DNA of 47,178 nt from Acidobacteriota bacterium (GCA_019239425.1 JAFAZX010000102.1:1-47178), one strand, 5' to 3'. Shown: positions 1 to 9,589, numbered from the stretch's first letter. The notes: a model not told the origin generated them from the sequence alone. Numbers and translations: made by a program.

Positions 1-408
1 GAGGTTCTCCTGCGTGAGCATCGGGCTCGTCTCGCGGTGGCCGAGGTAGCCCGGGGGCGAGCCGATGAGCTTGGCGATCTCGTGCGAGTGCTGGAACTCG
101 GCGCAGTCGATCTTGATGACGGCGTTGGGGTCGCCGAAGAGGACTTCGGCCGCGGCCTCGACGACGCGGGTCTTGCCCGAGCCGGTGGGGCCGAGGAAGA
201 GCATCGTGCCGACGGGGCGGTTCGGCGGGTTCATCCCGGCGAGGAATATCTGGTAGAGGCCGCTCATGCGCCGGACGGCGCGCTCCTGGCCCACGATGCG
301 CGCGGCGAGCTTCTCCTCGAACTCCCGGGCGCGCGTGCACTTGACGCGCGGGTCGAGGAAGAAAGTCTGCCCTGTCACTTCTTGCCGTGTCTGTATTTCC
401 GCAACCAT
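1..408 (-). CDS. AAA family ATPase, ClpA/ClpB D2-like, N-terminal part (runs off the left edge)
   Basis: The first 136 codons are visible. A leader of about 40 residues with the short motif RIVGQERAV is followed by a Walker A motif, FLGPTGSGKT, and then IDCAEFQHSHEIAKLIGSPPG, the region that in ClpA/ClpB second AAA modules holds the pore-1 segment (GSPPGYLG). It therefore looks like a stand-alone single-AAA relative of Clp unfoldases and not a full two-ring ClpB, since no Clp-N or first AAA domain precedes it. Such proteins use ATP to remodel or unfold substrates in the cytoplasm; the substrate here is unknown. The start is the ATG at 406-408, preceded by AAGGAGGGGCGAC, a strong ribosome binding site. 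The Walker B and arginine finger are beyond the window. Family assignment is firm, function is not. Confidence 0.85.
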   Translation of the reverse strand, partial: MVAEIQTRQEVTGQTFFLDPRVKCTRAREFEEKLAARIVGQERAVRRMSGLYQIFLAGMNPPNRPVGTMLFLGPTGSGKTRVVEAAAEVLFGDPNAVIKIDCAEFQHSHEIAKLIGSPPGYLGHRETSPMLTQENL

Positions 409-715
409 GTCGCCCCTCCTTCTTGGGAGCTACGAAGACCTGAAAAGCGCAGCGCCGCCGGACCCGACGGCCGCGTAGCCGTCGTCGAGTGGGGCAACTT
501 CACTGCATGTCAATGGCGAGAGTTTGCGCCGAGTGGCGGCCGGAAACAATTACACGTTGGTTGGACGGGATGGAACTTTGGTTACATCGGGTGGAGGTGG
601 GCGGCCGTAGGCCTGTCTGCGGCGACGTGAGGTGAAGGAGGCCGGCCTGAGCGCCTTAATCAACGGCAGGCAAGAAGGAGGAGGCGACGTTCTCCGGCGC
701 AGGAAGAGTCGTTTG
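409..715. other. Intergenic region, no gene seen
   Basis: About 300 bp between the start of the AAA ATPase gene and the end of the FixJ-type regulator gene, both on the minus strand. Reading frames here have no ribosome binding site and no recognisable product. A TGGAAC box at 571 on the plus strand lacks the GC of a sigma54 -12 element and points at no gene. The ATPase promoter should be here but I cannot point to it. Confidence 0.5.
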
Positions 716-1333
716 TTAGCCGGACTTCAACCTGTCGGCCATCCTCACCAGGGCGGCCAGCGAGTCGGCCCCCATCTTCTGCATGACGTGGCCGCGCTGA
801 ATCTTCACCGTGTGTTCGCCGGTGCCGAGCTTCGCGGCGATCTGTTTGTTGAGCAGGCCGGAGACGACCAGCTCCATCACTTCGCGCTCGCGGGGGGTGA
901 GCGTCACGTAGCGGCTTCGCAGCTCCGCGGTCTCCCGGCGCCTTTCGCGCAATTCCCTGTCCCGGTCGAGCGCCTGCTGAATCGCGTCGAGCAGTTCCTG
1001 AGTCCTGAAAGGCTTCGTCAGGAATTCGACTGCGCCCGATTTCATCGCCTGCACCGACATCGGGACGTCGCCGTGCCCGGTGATGAAGATAATCGGAATG
1101 CCTGCCCCTGAGTCCGAGAGCGCGCGTTGAAAATCCAGCCCGCTCATGCCCGGGAGTCTCACGTCGAGAACCAGGCAGCCGGGGCGGTCATCGCGCTTGC
1201 TCGCGAGAAACTCCTGCGGCGTCGCGAACGCCTCGGACTTGAGCGCCACCGACTCCAGCAAATCCTGGATCGACCGGCGCACGTTCGCGTCGTCGTCGAT
1301 GATGAACACGACGGGTGCGTCTTCTTTAATCAC
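716..1333 (-). CDS. FixJ/NarL-type response regulator (REC + LuxR HTH)
   Basis: A two-component response regulator of 205 residues. The N-terminal receiver shows the acidic pocket in FIIDDDANVRRS, the phosphoacceptor Asp in LVLDVRLPGMSG, then the FITGHGDVPMSV segment and the Lys in FLTKPF, all typical of FixJ/TodT-type regulators. The C-terminal third is a LuxR-type helix-turn-helix with LTPREREVMELVVSG and LLNKQIAAKLG. The start chosen is the GTG at 1331-1333: it overlaps the stop of the upstream kinase gene as GTGA, which suggests translational coupling; a longer frame reaching 1405 would overlap the kinase by 76 bp. Its partner kinases are the two paralogues immediately upstream, so it is probably phosphorylated by one or both. 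Targets unknown. Confidence 0.93.
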   Translation of the reverse strand: MIKEDAPVVFIIDDDANVRRSIQDLLESVALKSEAFATPQEFLASKRDDRPGCLVLDVRLPGMSGLDFQRALSDSGAGIPIIFITGHGDVPMSVQAMKSGAVEFLTKPFRTQELLDAIQQALDRDRELRERRRETAELRSRYVTLTPREREVMELVVSGLLNKQIAAKLGTGEHTVKIQRGHVMQKMGADSLAALVRMADRLKSG

Positions 1334-4300
1334 GTCTGCGCCTCGGGTTGAGTCGGTAAAGTGAAGTGAAAAGTCGCGCCGCGCCCCGAGTTCGCCTCGG
1401 CCCACAGGCGGCCGCCGTGCGACTCGATGATCGTGCGGCTGATCGCCAGCCCCATGCCCGTCCCCCCGGCCTTCGTCGTGAAGAACGCGTTGAATATCTC
1501 CCTCATCTTATCGGCGGGTATCCCCTCTCCGGTGTCGCTCACGGACACGAGCACCCCCTCCTCCCCGCGCCCCGTCTTTATCTTGAGTTCGCCCCCCGCC
1601 CCGCCCATCGCCTCGATCCCGTTGAGCATCAGGTTCATCAACACCTGCTGCAACTGCACCCGGTCGGCAAGCACCGGCGGCACGTCCACCGCGAACTCCG
1701 TCCGCATCACGACCGAGCGGCGGTCGGCCTCGCTGCGCAGCAGCACCAGCATCTCGCCGGCTACCTCGTTGATGTCAACCCGCTCGCGCTGCGGGGAGGT
1801 CTCTTTCTTGTAGAAGGATTTCAGGTGGGTGATGATCTCGGCGGCCCGCCTGCCGTCGTTCTCGATGCGCATGGCCGCCTCACGCGCCCTCCCGACTTCG
1901 GGCTGTTCTCGGTTGAGCCAGCGCAGGCAGGCGCCGGCGCTGGTGATCGCGGCGGAGATGGGCTGGTTGATCTCGTGCGCGAGCGAGGCGGTCAGCTCGC
2001 CGAGCAGGCTGAGGCGGTTCGTGTGCGCCAGCTCCAGCTCCATCTGATGCAGCCTCTCGCGCTCCTCCTCGGCGCGTTTCCGGTCTTCGATGTCGGTCGT
2101 GACCCCGTACCAGTTGAGGACTTTACCCCGCTTGTCGCGCAGCGGCACGGCGCGCGTCAGGAACCAGCGGTAGCGCCCGTCCGCCGCGCCGCGGAACCGC
2201 AGCTCGTTCTCGAAAGGCTCGCCCGTCGCCCACGACGCGCGCCACCTGTCGAGAGTCCGTGCGAGGTCTTCGGGGTGCACCGCCGCCTGCCAGCCCGAGC
2301 CCGACGACTGCTCGACGCTCAGCCCCGTGTAGTCCACCCAGTGCCGGTTGACGAACGTGCGGGAGCCCTCTGGCCCCGCGACGAAGGCCATGGCCGGGAT
2401 CGTTTCGAGCGTCTCCCGAAACTTCCGCTCCTGCTGCCGCAGCCGGTGAACGCGGAGGCGGTAGCCCGCGAAGAGCAGGGCGACGAGCAGTGCCGCGGCC
2501 AGGGCGCGGAACCAATTCGTCTGGTAGAAGGCCGGCTCGATGGAGAAGTCGAGCGCCGCGCCCTCCTCGTTCCACACCCCGCTGTCGTTGGCCGCCATCA
2601 CCCGGAAGCGGTAGCCGCGCGGCGGGAGGTTCGTGTAGAACGCCTGCCGCCGGTTGCCGGCCTCCTGCCAGTCGCTGTCGTAGCCCTCCAGCTTGTAGCG
2701 GAAGCGCACCTTCTCCGGGGCGACGAAGCTCAGCGCCGTGTAGTCTATCGCCACGTCGCGCACCGACGGCGGCAGGCGCAAACCCTGCGTCGCATCGTAG
2801 GGCTTGCGGTCGGCGGTGACCTGCTCGATGGATACCGGCGGCGGGATTCTGTTGACGGGCAGGCGGAGCGGGTCGACGACGCTCACGCCGTCTTGAGGCA
2901 GGAACCACAACCTTCCGTCCGCCGTCTTCGCGACGTGCGGAACGTAGCCGCCCATACTCACACGGCTCCTGACGCCGTCGGAGCTGTCGAGAACTGTGAC
3001 CCGGACTCTCTGCCGCGTATCCTCGCCCTTCTCAACCGCGGCAGCCCAGGCGTCCACCTCGGAGCGCGCAACGCGCACCAGACCGCAGGGCGTGTAGAGC
3101 CAGAAGGAATGGTCGTCGCCTTCCATCACCCAGTGCACCGTATCGCAGGGCAACCCTTGCTCGCTCTTCAGCGTGGCGATGCGGCCGTTTTTCAAACGAC
3201 TGAGCCCGCCCTCCGTCGCAACCCAGAGTGTGCCGTCCGGATCGAGCATGAAGCCGTTGACACGACCCGCTCCGAGCCCGTCCTTCGCCGTGTACCAGGC
3301 GCGCACCCCGCCGTCGGCGAAATAGGCGACATCACCTTGAGAAAAACCGAGCCACAGGCCGCCTTGCCGTGGGTCGGCGACGACAGACCAGGCGTAGTCC
3401 TTACGCCCCAGCGCGGCCCAGGGGAACTGTTCCACCGCTTCGCCCCGCAGTCGGATCAGCCCGCTTTGCTGGTTCGCGATCCAGATGTCTCCGGCACCGT
3501 CCTCGACGATGGAGTGCACGAAGCCGCCGGGGACGGCACCGACGGGAATCATGCGATCATTCTCGAGATACCCGAGCCCGCTGTTCGTCGAGACCCAGAT
3601 TCGCCCTCGACGATCTTGAAAAAGTGAATTCGGGGCGAGCCCGTTGAGTTTTCCGTCCTGGTCGCCGAAGGGCGTGAATTGTCCGTCGTGCCACCTGCTG
3701 AGACTTCGCAGAGTGCCGAGCCAAAGGCTCCCATCTGCGGCCGCCAGAATGGAGCCGACCGGCGCATCCAACAACCCCTGCTTCGCGGTAAACGTCGCGA
3801 CGGCAAAGTCACGAAAGCGGTCGAGTCCGCTGGTGGTGGCGGCCCAGACGTTGCCTTCTCGATCCTCAAAGAGCTTGATCACGCTATCGCCTGAAAGGCC
3901 GTCAGCTTCCGTGAACAGAACTGCCCTGCCCCGGTGTAGATGCGCAAGTCCGCGGTTGTGTGTGGCGACCCATAGACCGCCGTCGCGATCCCGAAGCATC
4001 ATTGTCACCGGGGCCTGCTGGATGGCATCCGGCAGCGGATAGGGCACGAGTTTCCCATCCACGAAGCGCCTGATCCCGCTGCTCAAGCCGATGAGCAACG
4101 TGCCGTCCTCGTCTTCACCGAGAGGCCGGACGCCGTTCAGGTCTTTCGGCACCGGGTAGAACTCCGGATTGTCCGGCCTCCACCTCCAGAGCCCGTCCTG
4201 TAATCCCGCCCAGAGGTCTCCCTGTCTGCCTTCGTACAAGGTGAACACTCCGGGGCCGAGCGAGCCGTCCTCTCCGTAGCAACGAACGCCGCCATTCTGA

Positions 4301-4791
4301 ATCGCGCAGAGTTTGCCGGTAGGCGTCCCGAACGAACCGGCCCAGACGGTGCCCTGGCGGTCTTCGAGGAGCGAGTAAACACTCTGGCCGGCGAACTCGG
4401 GGTACTGAGTGAGCTTGTCGTCCTTCCAGCTCGCCAGACCCGTATCGGTGCCGAACCACAGCGTTCCGTCGCGCGCGCCGAGTAACCCCACGATCCTGCC
4501 GGGAGGGAGATGCTGATCCGGGGGCGGCTGCCAGCGGACGGCCCTCACGCCGTCGAAAAGCACGGGGCCGAATTCCGTCCCCAGCCAGAGGTAGCCGTCC
4601 GGCGTCTGGGCGATGGCGTTTATGGAGCCTTTGAAAAAGCCGTCGCGGACTTTCCACGCCGTGTGCGCGTACTGGCTGACCTCCAGCGACGGGTCGAGCG
4701 CGAGCGCGCCGGGGTGCCACGTCAGCAGCATCCAGGCCAGCACCAAGCCCGTCGCGAACACCTTTCGTCCTCGTCCTTCTGGCTTTCTCAT
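1330..4791 (-). CDS. Propeller/Y_Y_Y/PAS sensor histidine kinase (copy 1)
   Basis: A membrane sensor kinase of 1153 residues. A signal segment (about 1-31) leads into a long periplasmic region of two-component-regulator propeller repeats, recurrent blocks such as DGYLWLGTEFG and DREGNVWAATTSG, to about residue 690. A Y_Y_Y domain follows (VRFRYKLEGYDSDW), then one transmembrane helix (about 780-800), a PAS domain with a PAC-like tail (YGVTTDIEDRKRAEEE), and the kinase core. Visible kinase motifs are the H-box SLAHEINQP (His near 940), N-box NLMLNGIEAM, G1 DTGEGIP and G2 GTGMGLAI. The core resembles FixL-type kinases and fits the FixJ-type partner encoded next, whose start overlaps this stop by 4 bp. 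It is a tandem paralogue of the gene at 4798-8283, 6 bp upstream. Ligand unknown. Confidence 0.93.
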   Translation of the reverse strand: MRKPEGRGRKVFATGLVLAWMLLTWHPGALALDPSLEVSQYAHTAWKVRDGFFKGSINAIAQTPDGYLWLGTEFGPVLFDGVRAVRWQPPPDQHLPPGRIVGLLGARDGTLWFGTDTGLASWKDDKLTQYPEFAGQSVYSLLEDRQGTVWAGSFGTPTGKLCAIQNGGVRCYGEDGSLGPGVFTLYEGRQGDLWAGLQDGLWRWRPDNPEFYPVPKDLNGVRPLGEDEDGTLLIGLSSGIRRFVDGKLVPYPLPDAIQQAPVTMMLRDRDGGLWVATHNRGLAHLHRGRAVLFTEADGLSGDSVIKLFEDREGNVWAATTSGLDRFRDFAVATFTAKQGLLDAPVGSILAAADGSLWLGTLRSLSRWHDGQFTPFGDQDGKLNGLAPNSLFQDRRGRIWVSTNSGLGYLENDRMIPVGAVPGGFVHSIVEDGAGDIWIANQQSGLIRLRGEAVEQFPWAALGRKDYAWSVVADPRQGGLWLGFSQGDVAYFADGGVRAWYTAKDGLGAGRVNGFMLDPDGTLWVATEGGLSRLKNGRIATLKSEQGLPCDTVHWVMEGDDHSFWLYTPCGLVRVARSEVDAWAAAVEKGEDTRQRVRVTVLDSSDGVRSRVSMGGYVPHVAKTADGRLWFLPQDGVSVVDPLRLPVNRIPPPVSIEQVTADRKPYDATQGLRLPPSVRDVAIDYTALSFVAPEKVRFRYKLEGYDSDWQEAGNRRQAFYTNLPPRGYRFRVMAANDSGVWNEEGAALDFSIEPAFYQTNWFRALAAALLVALLFAGYRLRVHRLRQQERKFRETLETIPAMAFVAGPEGSRTFVNRHWVDYTGLSVEQSSGSGWQAAVHPEDLARTLDRWRASWATGEPFENELRFRGAADGRYRWFLTRAVPLRDKRGKVLNWYGVTTDIEDRKRAEEERERLHQMELELAHTNRLSLLGELTASLAHEINQPISAAITSAGACLRWLNREQPEVGRAREAAMRIENDGRRAAEIITHLKSFYKKETSPQRERVDINEVAGEMLVLLRSEADRRSVVMRTEFAVDVPPVLADRVQLQQVLMNLMLNGIEAMGGAGGELKIKTGRGEEGVLVSVSDTGEGIPADKMREIFNAFFTTKAGGTGMGLAISRTIIESHGGRLWAEANSGRGATFHFTLPTQPEAQT

Positions 4792-4797
4792 GGAGCC

Positions 4798-7700
4798 CTA
4801 CGAAGTGGCGTTAGGGATGTCATTGATTGGCGTCGGGAGCGTGAAATGGAAGCTCGCGCCCCGCCCGTTGTTCGCCTCGGCCCACAGGCGGCCGCCGTGC
4901 GACTCGATGATCGTGCGGCTGATCGCCAGCCCCATCCCCGTGCCCGCGCCCTTCGTCGTGTAGAACGCGTCGAAGATCTGTTCCGTCTTGCCGGCGGGCA
5001 GCCCGACGCCCGTGTCGCTCACCGACACCAGCACGCCCCCGTCCCCGCCCCGTGTTCTGACGGTCAGCTCGCCACCCGTCTCGCTCATCGCCTCGACGGC
5101 GTTGAGCATCAGGTTCATCAGCACCTGCTGCAACTGCACCCGGTCGCCCCACACCGCGGGCAACTCCGCCGCGAGTTCCGTCCGCAGCGCGACCGAATGG
5201 CGGTCGGCTTCGCCGCGCAGCAGCACCAGCATCTCGCCGACCAGCTCGTTGACCGAGACCGCTTCGCGCCGCGGAGAGGTGTCCTTCCTGTAGAAGGACT
5301 TCAGGCGGGTGATGATCTCGGCGGCACGCCTGCCGTCGTCCTCGATCCGCCTGACCGTCTCGCGCGCCCTCTCGACCTCCGGCCGGTCGCGTTCGAGCCA
5401 GCGCAGGCAGGCGCCGGCGCTGGTGATGGCGGCCGCCAGCGGCTGGTTGATTTCGTGGGCGATGGATGATGTCAGCTCGCCGAGCATGTTCAGCCGGTTG
5501 GTGTGCTTAAGCTCGTCCTCCAGCCGCCGCAGCCGCTCGCGCTCCTCCTCGGCGCGTTTACGATCTTCGATGTCGGTGGTGACGCCGTACCATTTCACGA
5601 TCTTCCCGCCCTTGTCGCGCAGCGGCACGGCCCGCGTCAGGAACCAGCGGTACTGCCCGTCCGCCGCCCGGCGGAAACGCAACTCCAGCTCCAACGGCTC
5701 GCCGGTCGCAAGCGACGCCCGCCAACGGTCGCGCACTCGTTCGAGGTCTTCGGGGTGCACCGCCGCCTGCCAGCCCAAGCCGACCGCCTGCTCGACGCCC
5801 AACCCCGTGTAGTCCAGCCAGCGCCGGTTGACGAAGGTACGATAGCCGTCGGGCTTGGTGATGAAGGCCATGGCCGGCATGGTCTCGATGGCTTCCCGGA
5901 ACTTCCGTTCCCGCTGTTCCAGCTGGCGGACGCGGAGGCGGTATGCCGCCCAGAGCAAGGCCAGGAAGGTGAGCGCGCAGAGCACGCGGAACCAAGTCGT
6001 CTGGTAGAAGGCCGGGTCGATGGAGAAGTCGAGCAGCGCCCCCTCTTCGTTCCAGACGCCGCTGTTGTTCGCGGCCGTCACGCGGAAGCGATAATTGCCC
6101 GGCGGCAGATTCGTGTAGTGAACGTGATGCTGGTTGACCAGTTCCCGCCAGTCCTTGTCCTGGCCCTCCAGCTTCACGCGGAAGGGTACGTTCTCCGGCG
6201 CCACCAGGCTCAGCGCCGTGAAGTCGAACAAAAGGTCGTGCACACCCGCCGGGAGTCGCAGGCCCTGCGCGGCGTCGTAGGTCTGGCCGTCGGCGGTGAC
6301 CTGCTCGACGTAGACCGGCGGCGGGATTCTGTTAACGGGAAGATGACGGGGATCGACGACTTGGACGCTCTCTCCCGGCATGAACCACAGTTTGCCGTCG
6401 GCGGACTTCGCGACGGGAGGGTTGTAGTAGGCGGGCGAAATGGCGCGGAGGATGACGCCGTCCCCCGCATCCCACACGGTCGTCTCAACCCTCCGCTGCG
6501 GGTCGGCGACCCACGCGTCCAGTTCGCCGCGCACCATGCGCACAAGGCCGCAGGCCGTGTACAGCCAGAGCGCGCCGTCGTCGTCCTCCGACGCCCAGTG
6601 AATCGTGTCGCAGGGCAGTCCGTTCCTGCTCGTGAGCGTGGTGACGCGGCCGTCCTTAATCCGGCTCAGGCCGCCCTCCTCGGTCGCGGCCCACACCGCC
6701 CCGTCCCGGTCGAGCAGGAGGCCGGGGACGTGGCCTTTACCGAGCCCTTCGGCGGCCGTGTACGACGCACGGACTTGACCGTCCTTGAAATAGAGCACGC
6801 CGCCGTCGGTCCAGAACGAGAGCCATAGCCCGCCCCGGTCAGAGAGGATGACCTTCGCCTGTTGCTGCCGTCCCAGGGCCGACCACGGGAAACGTTCGAC
6901 CAGACGCCCGTCCAGCAGGTGCGACAGGCCCTTGTTTCCCGAAAGCCAGAGGTTGCCAGCCTCGTCCCCGGTGATTGAATAGACCTCTTCGTTGGGCACG
7001 CCCCCCACGGCGACAAACTTGCCGTTCTCGAAATAAGCAAGCCCATGATTCGTGGAGACCCAGATTCGCCCGCGGTAGTCCTGAAACAGAGACCGCGCCT
7101 CATCGTCCGGCAGCCCGCTCGCCTTACGGAAGACCGTAAACTGCCCGTCCTTCCACCTGTTCAAACCGTCGTGAGTCGCCACCCAGACGCTCCCGTCCGC
7201 GGCCGCGAGCACCGACTTGGTGGCGTCGCTGGACAGACCTTGTTTCGCGGAGATGGTGGTGACGGGCAGCTCTCGAAAACGGTCGAGTCCTCTGGAGGAG
7301 GCGTACCAGACGTTGCCTTCACGATCCTCGAAAAGGCTGCAACTGATGTCGCCCGAGAGGCCGTCCGCCTTCGTCAACACGTCCGTCCGTCCGTTACGTA
7401 CGTGGATGAGCCCCCGCCCGTGGGTTCCGATCCAGAGCCCCCCGTCGCGGTCGCAGAGCAGCTTATTCGAATCGACCTCGCGGTCGGGGAGCAGCGCGTC
7501 CCTGTTCGTCGGGCTGTGAATCGGGTACGGTTCGACTTTGTCGCCGGCGACCTGCCTGAGTCCCGCGCTGCTCACGCCGATTAACAGTCGTCCGTCGTCC
7601 GCGTGACTCAGGTTACCCAGCCGCACTCCCGGCATCTCATATCGTTTCGGAGGGCCGGGCTTCCAACGCCAAAGCCCTGACTCCGCGCTGGCCCAGAGGA

Positions 7701-8283
7701 CGCCCGTGCCGTCCTCGCTCATGCTCCAAACGAATGAGCCGAACGCGCCATCCTCCCCGTAACACTGCACGCCGCCGCTTCGGACTGAGCACAGCCGTCC
7801 CGTGGGAGTGCCCGGCGAGCCGCCCAGTATGCCGGCCCACACCGTCCCCTCACGGTCTTCGAGCAGCGATGTCACGAACTTCCCATTCAGCTCCGGGTAC
7901 TGGGTCAGCTTGCCGCCGCCCCATGACGCGAGGCCGGCGAACGTGCCGATCCAGAGAGTGCCGTCGCGCGTGACGAGCAGGCTGTAAGGCTTGTCGGGGA
8001 GTTGCCGGCCCGCGGGCGGTTGCCACTGGGTGAAGCTGACGCCGTCGAAGCGGAACAGGCCGTACTCCCCGCCCAGCCAGAGATACCCGTCGGGCGTCTG
8101 GGCCATCGCGAAGACGGCACCCAGCGAGTACCCGTCCCGGGCCGTCCAGGAGGTGTGCGCGTACTGGCCGACCTCCAGCGACGGGTCGAGCGCGAGAACG
8201 GTGGAGTGAGAGGCGAGCAGCATCCAGGCCAGCAGCAGGCCCGGCACGAACACCTTTCGTCCTAGTCTCTTCGGCTTTCTCAT
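4798..8283 (-). CDS. Propeller/Y_Y_Y/PAS sensor histidine kinase (copy 2)
   Basis: A 1161-residue paralogue of the downstream kinase with the same order: signal segment (MRKPKRLGRKVF onward), periplasmic propeller repeats, Y_Y_Y domain (VPFRVKLEGQDKDW), one transmembrane helix, PAS domain and HisKA/HATPase core. Kinase motifs are SIAHEINQP, NLMLNAVEAM, DTGVGLP and GTGMGLAI. The kinase halves are nearly identical in long stretches to copy 1 (also at DNA level around 4870-5500 versus 1390-2030), whereas the propellers diverge more, as expected for a duplication followed by change of input specificity. It is the first gene of a three-gene transcript with copy 1 and the single FixJ-type regulator. 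The start ATG (8281-8283) has AAGGA six bases upstream. Confidence 0.93.
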   Translation of the reverse strand: MRKPKRLGRKVFVPGLLLAWMLLASHSTVLALDPSLEVGQYAHTSWTARDGYSLGAVFAMAQTPDGYLWLGGEYGLFRFDGVSFTQWQPPAGRQLPDKPYSLLVTRDGTLWIGTFAGLASWGGGKLTQYPELNGKFVTSLLEDREGTVWAGILGGSPGTPTGRLCSVRSGGVQCYGEDGAFGSFVWSMSEDGTGVLWASAESGLWRWKPGPPKRYEMPGVRLGNLSHADDGRLLIGVSSAGLRQVAGDKVEPYPIHSPTNRDALLPDREVDSNKLLCDRDGGLWIGTHGRGLIHVRNGRTDVLTKADGLSGDISCSLFEDREGNVWYASSRGLDRFRELPVTTISAKQGLSSDATKSVLAAADGSVWVATHDGLNRWKDGQFTVFRKASGLPDDEARSLFQDYRGRIWVSTNHGLAYFENGKFVAVGGVPNEEVYSITGDEAGNLWLSGNKGLSHLLDGRLVERFPWSALGRQQQAKVILSDRGGLWLSFWTDGGVLYFKDGQVRASYTAAEGLGKGHVPGLLLDRDGAVWAATEEGGLSRIKDGRVTTLTSRNGLPCDTIHWASEDDDGALWLYTACGLVRMVRGELDAWVADPQRRVETTVWDAGDGVILRAISPAYYNPPVAKSADGKLWFMPGESVQVVDPRHLPVNRIPPPVYVEQVTADGQTYDAAQGLRLPAGVHDLLFDFTALSLVAPENVPFRVKLEGQDKDWRELVNQHHVHYTNLPPGNYRFRVTAANNSGVWNEEGALLDFSIDPAFYQTTWFRVLCALTFLALLWAAYRLRVRQLEQRERKFREAIETMPAMAFITKPDGYRTFVNRRWLDYTGLGVEQAVGLGWQAAVHPEDLERVRDRWRASLATGEPLELELRFRRAADGQYRWFLTRAVPLRDKGGKIVKWYGVTTDIEDRKRAEEERERLRRLEDELKHTNRLNMLGELTSSIAHEINQPLAAAITSAGACLRWLERDRPEVERARETVRRIEDDGRRAAEIITRLKSFYRKDTSPRREAVSVNELVGEMLVLLRGEADRHSVALRTELAAELPAVWGDRVQLQQVLMNLMLNAVEAMSETGGELTVRTRGGDGGVLVSVSDTGVGLPAGKTEQIFDAFYTTKGAGTGMGLAISRTIIESHGGRLWAEANNGRGASFHFTLPTPINDIPNATS

Positions 8284-8537
8284 GCAGTCCTTCGAACTGG
8301 CGTAGGACTTCCCTTGTTACCCCTTGCTTGGAAGTGAGGCCGTGATCGAACGACCGGCTCAACCGCGGGTCAGGACATCGGCGAGGACGACACAGGGAGC
8401 CTGGTGCGCGAGGGTGAAAGGATTGCCGTCAGACAGCGGGATGTACTCCGATGCGCCGCCGGTCGAAATGCAGAATGTCAGGGTTGAAATCCGCAGTCCG
8501 CCTTCGGGCCTTCTCCCGCCTCTACTAATGGAGGGCC

Positions 8538-8543
8538 ATTATA
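8538..8543 (-). promoter_or_regulatory. Candidate -10 box for the two-kinase operon
   Basis: A perfect TATAAT on the minus strand in an AT-rich island (AAATATTTGTATAAT) of an otherwise GC-rich spacer, about 255 bp upstream of the kinase start. No convincing -35 box lies 16-18 bp before it, so this is a weak call. The rest of 8284-8605 shows no gene. Confidence 0.35.
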
Positions 8544-8561
8544 CAAATATTTTAAGGACGC

Positions 8562-8594
8562 GCATCAGTCCGTCGCCACTTGGCGGACTGATGC
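8562..8594 (-). terminator. Hairpin terminator after the lytic transglycosylase gene
   Basis: A 10-bp perfect stem (GCATCAGTCC paired with GGACTGATGC) with a further 3 bp towards the loop, starting about 12 bp beyond the stop at 8606. On the minus strand it is followed by a T/A-rich run (CCTTAAAATATTT), not a clean T tract, so termination may be partial. It separates the transglycosylase from the kinase operon. Confidence 0.6.
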
Positions 8595-8605
8595 ACGCCC
8601 TTCAG

Positions 8606-9505
8606 TTAATTGCCCTGACCCTGCCGCCCGCGTGCCGAAGTCTTCGCCGTAAGCTGTACGCCCGTGTTCCGCGTGTAGCGCCCCCCGATGGCGCGCACGT
8701 AGTTCTGCGTCTCCGCGTAGGGCGGCACGCGGTTGCCGTACTTCATCACCGCGCCCTCGCCCGCGTTGTAGCCCGCGAGCGCGAGGTCTACGCGGCCGCC
8801 GAAGAGCTTCAACAGATCGCTCAGGTAGCGCGTGCCGCCCTCGATGTTCTGGGCGGGGTCGTAGATGTCGCGGACGCCGTAGCGCGTGGCCGTCGCCGGC
8901 ATCAACTGCATCAGGCCGGCGGCCCCGACTGGGCTCGTAGCCCCGGCGTAGAAGCCCGACTCACGGTTCATCACGCAGAAGACGAGGTAGGGGTCAACGC
9001 CGTGGCGTTGGGCGCTCGTACGGATCAGGCCGTCTATCCTCGCGCTGCCCGTCGTCCAGGCCGGCTCGGCGCGGGTCGTCACGGCGTCCGGCGCGGCGAG
9101 AGCCTCGACCGGCCTGCGTGCCGCCGCAATCGTCTCTTCGGCCTGCGCAATCTGCCGGCGCACGTCGTCAACTTTCGCCTGGGCGTCGGCGACCGCCGTG
9201 CCGCCCTTTTCGAACTCGACGCGCGTGATCACGCCATCCGTGTAGAGTCCTCTCAGCGCCTCCTGCCGCTCTTCGGCCTTATGCAGGTCGCCCTCGTATG
9301 AGGTCGCGAGTTCCCGCAAACTCACTCGGTACTCTTCCGCAGACCGGATGAAATTCTGTCGGAGTGCTTGCAGGTCGCCGGCCCGACCGGCCTGTCTCGT
9401 CGGCGGTGCGGCGACCTTAACGGGCTTGGCCTGCGCAGAGGCCGTGGCACAGAGCGCGAGCATCACGAGGGCCGTTGCGAAGGTTCGTGCGACGAGGTTC
9501 TTCAT
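8606..9505 (-). CDS. Periplasmic lytic transglycosylase (SLT domain)
   Basis: About 299 residues. A signal peptide (VMLALCATASAQA) leads to a helical, charged middle region (about 40-130) that looks like coiled coil, and then a C-terminal SLT/lysozyme-like domain. Catalytic-domain signatures are clear: NRESGFYAGATSP, with the catalytic Glu in the ES pair, then GLMQLMPATA and LALAGYNAGEGAV. It should cleave the glycan backbone of peptidoglycan between MurNAc and GlcNAc with formation of the anhydro product, in the periplasm. The ATG at 9503-9505 is preferred; a TTG in frame at 9514 is also possible and neither has a strong ribosome binding site. A hairpin terminator follows the gene. Confidence 0.9.
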   Translation of the reverse strand: MKNLVARTFATALVMLALCATASAQAKPVKVAAPPTRQAGRAGDLQALRQNFIRSAEEYRVSLRELATSYEGDLHKAEERQEALRGLYTDGVITRVEFEKGGTAVADAQAKVDDVRRQIAQAEETIAAARRPVEALAAPDAVTTRAEPAWTTGSARIDGLIRTSAQRHGVDPYLVFCVMNRESGFYAGATSPVGAAGLMQLMPATATRYGVRDIYDPAQNIEGGTRYLSDLLKLFGGRVDLALAGYNAGEGAVMKYGNRVPPYAETQNYVRAIGGRYTRNTGVQLTAKTSARGRQGQGN

Positions 9506-9589
9506 TTCATTCAAGGTTACGAGTTCGTAGACTCAACGCTACTCGGCGGCACGAAGGGACTCTCCTCCGGCCACGCCGGCGTGACTTCG

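Noticed and set aside
571..586. Sigma54-like TGGAACTTTGGTTAC on the plus strand
   Set aside because: The -12 half reads TTAC instead of TTGC and no plus-strand gene follows; no activator site nearby.
1366..3627. A 753-codon open frame on the plus strand opposite the first kinase, and similar long plus-strand frames opposite 4798-8283, the RND pump and others
   Set aside because: These are GC-rich shadow frames: no ribosome binding site, arginine/alanine/proline-biased translation without any family pattern, while the minus-strand frames have clear domains.
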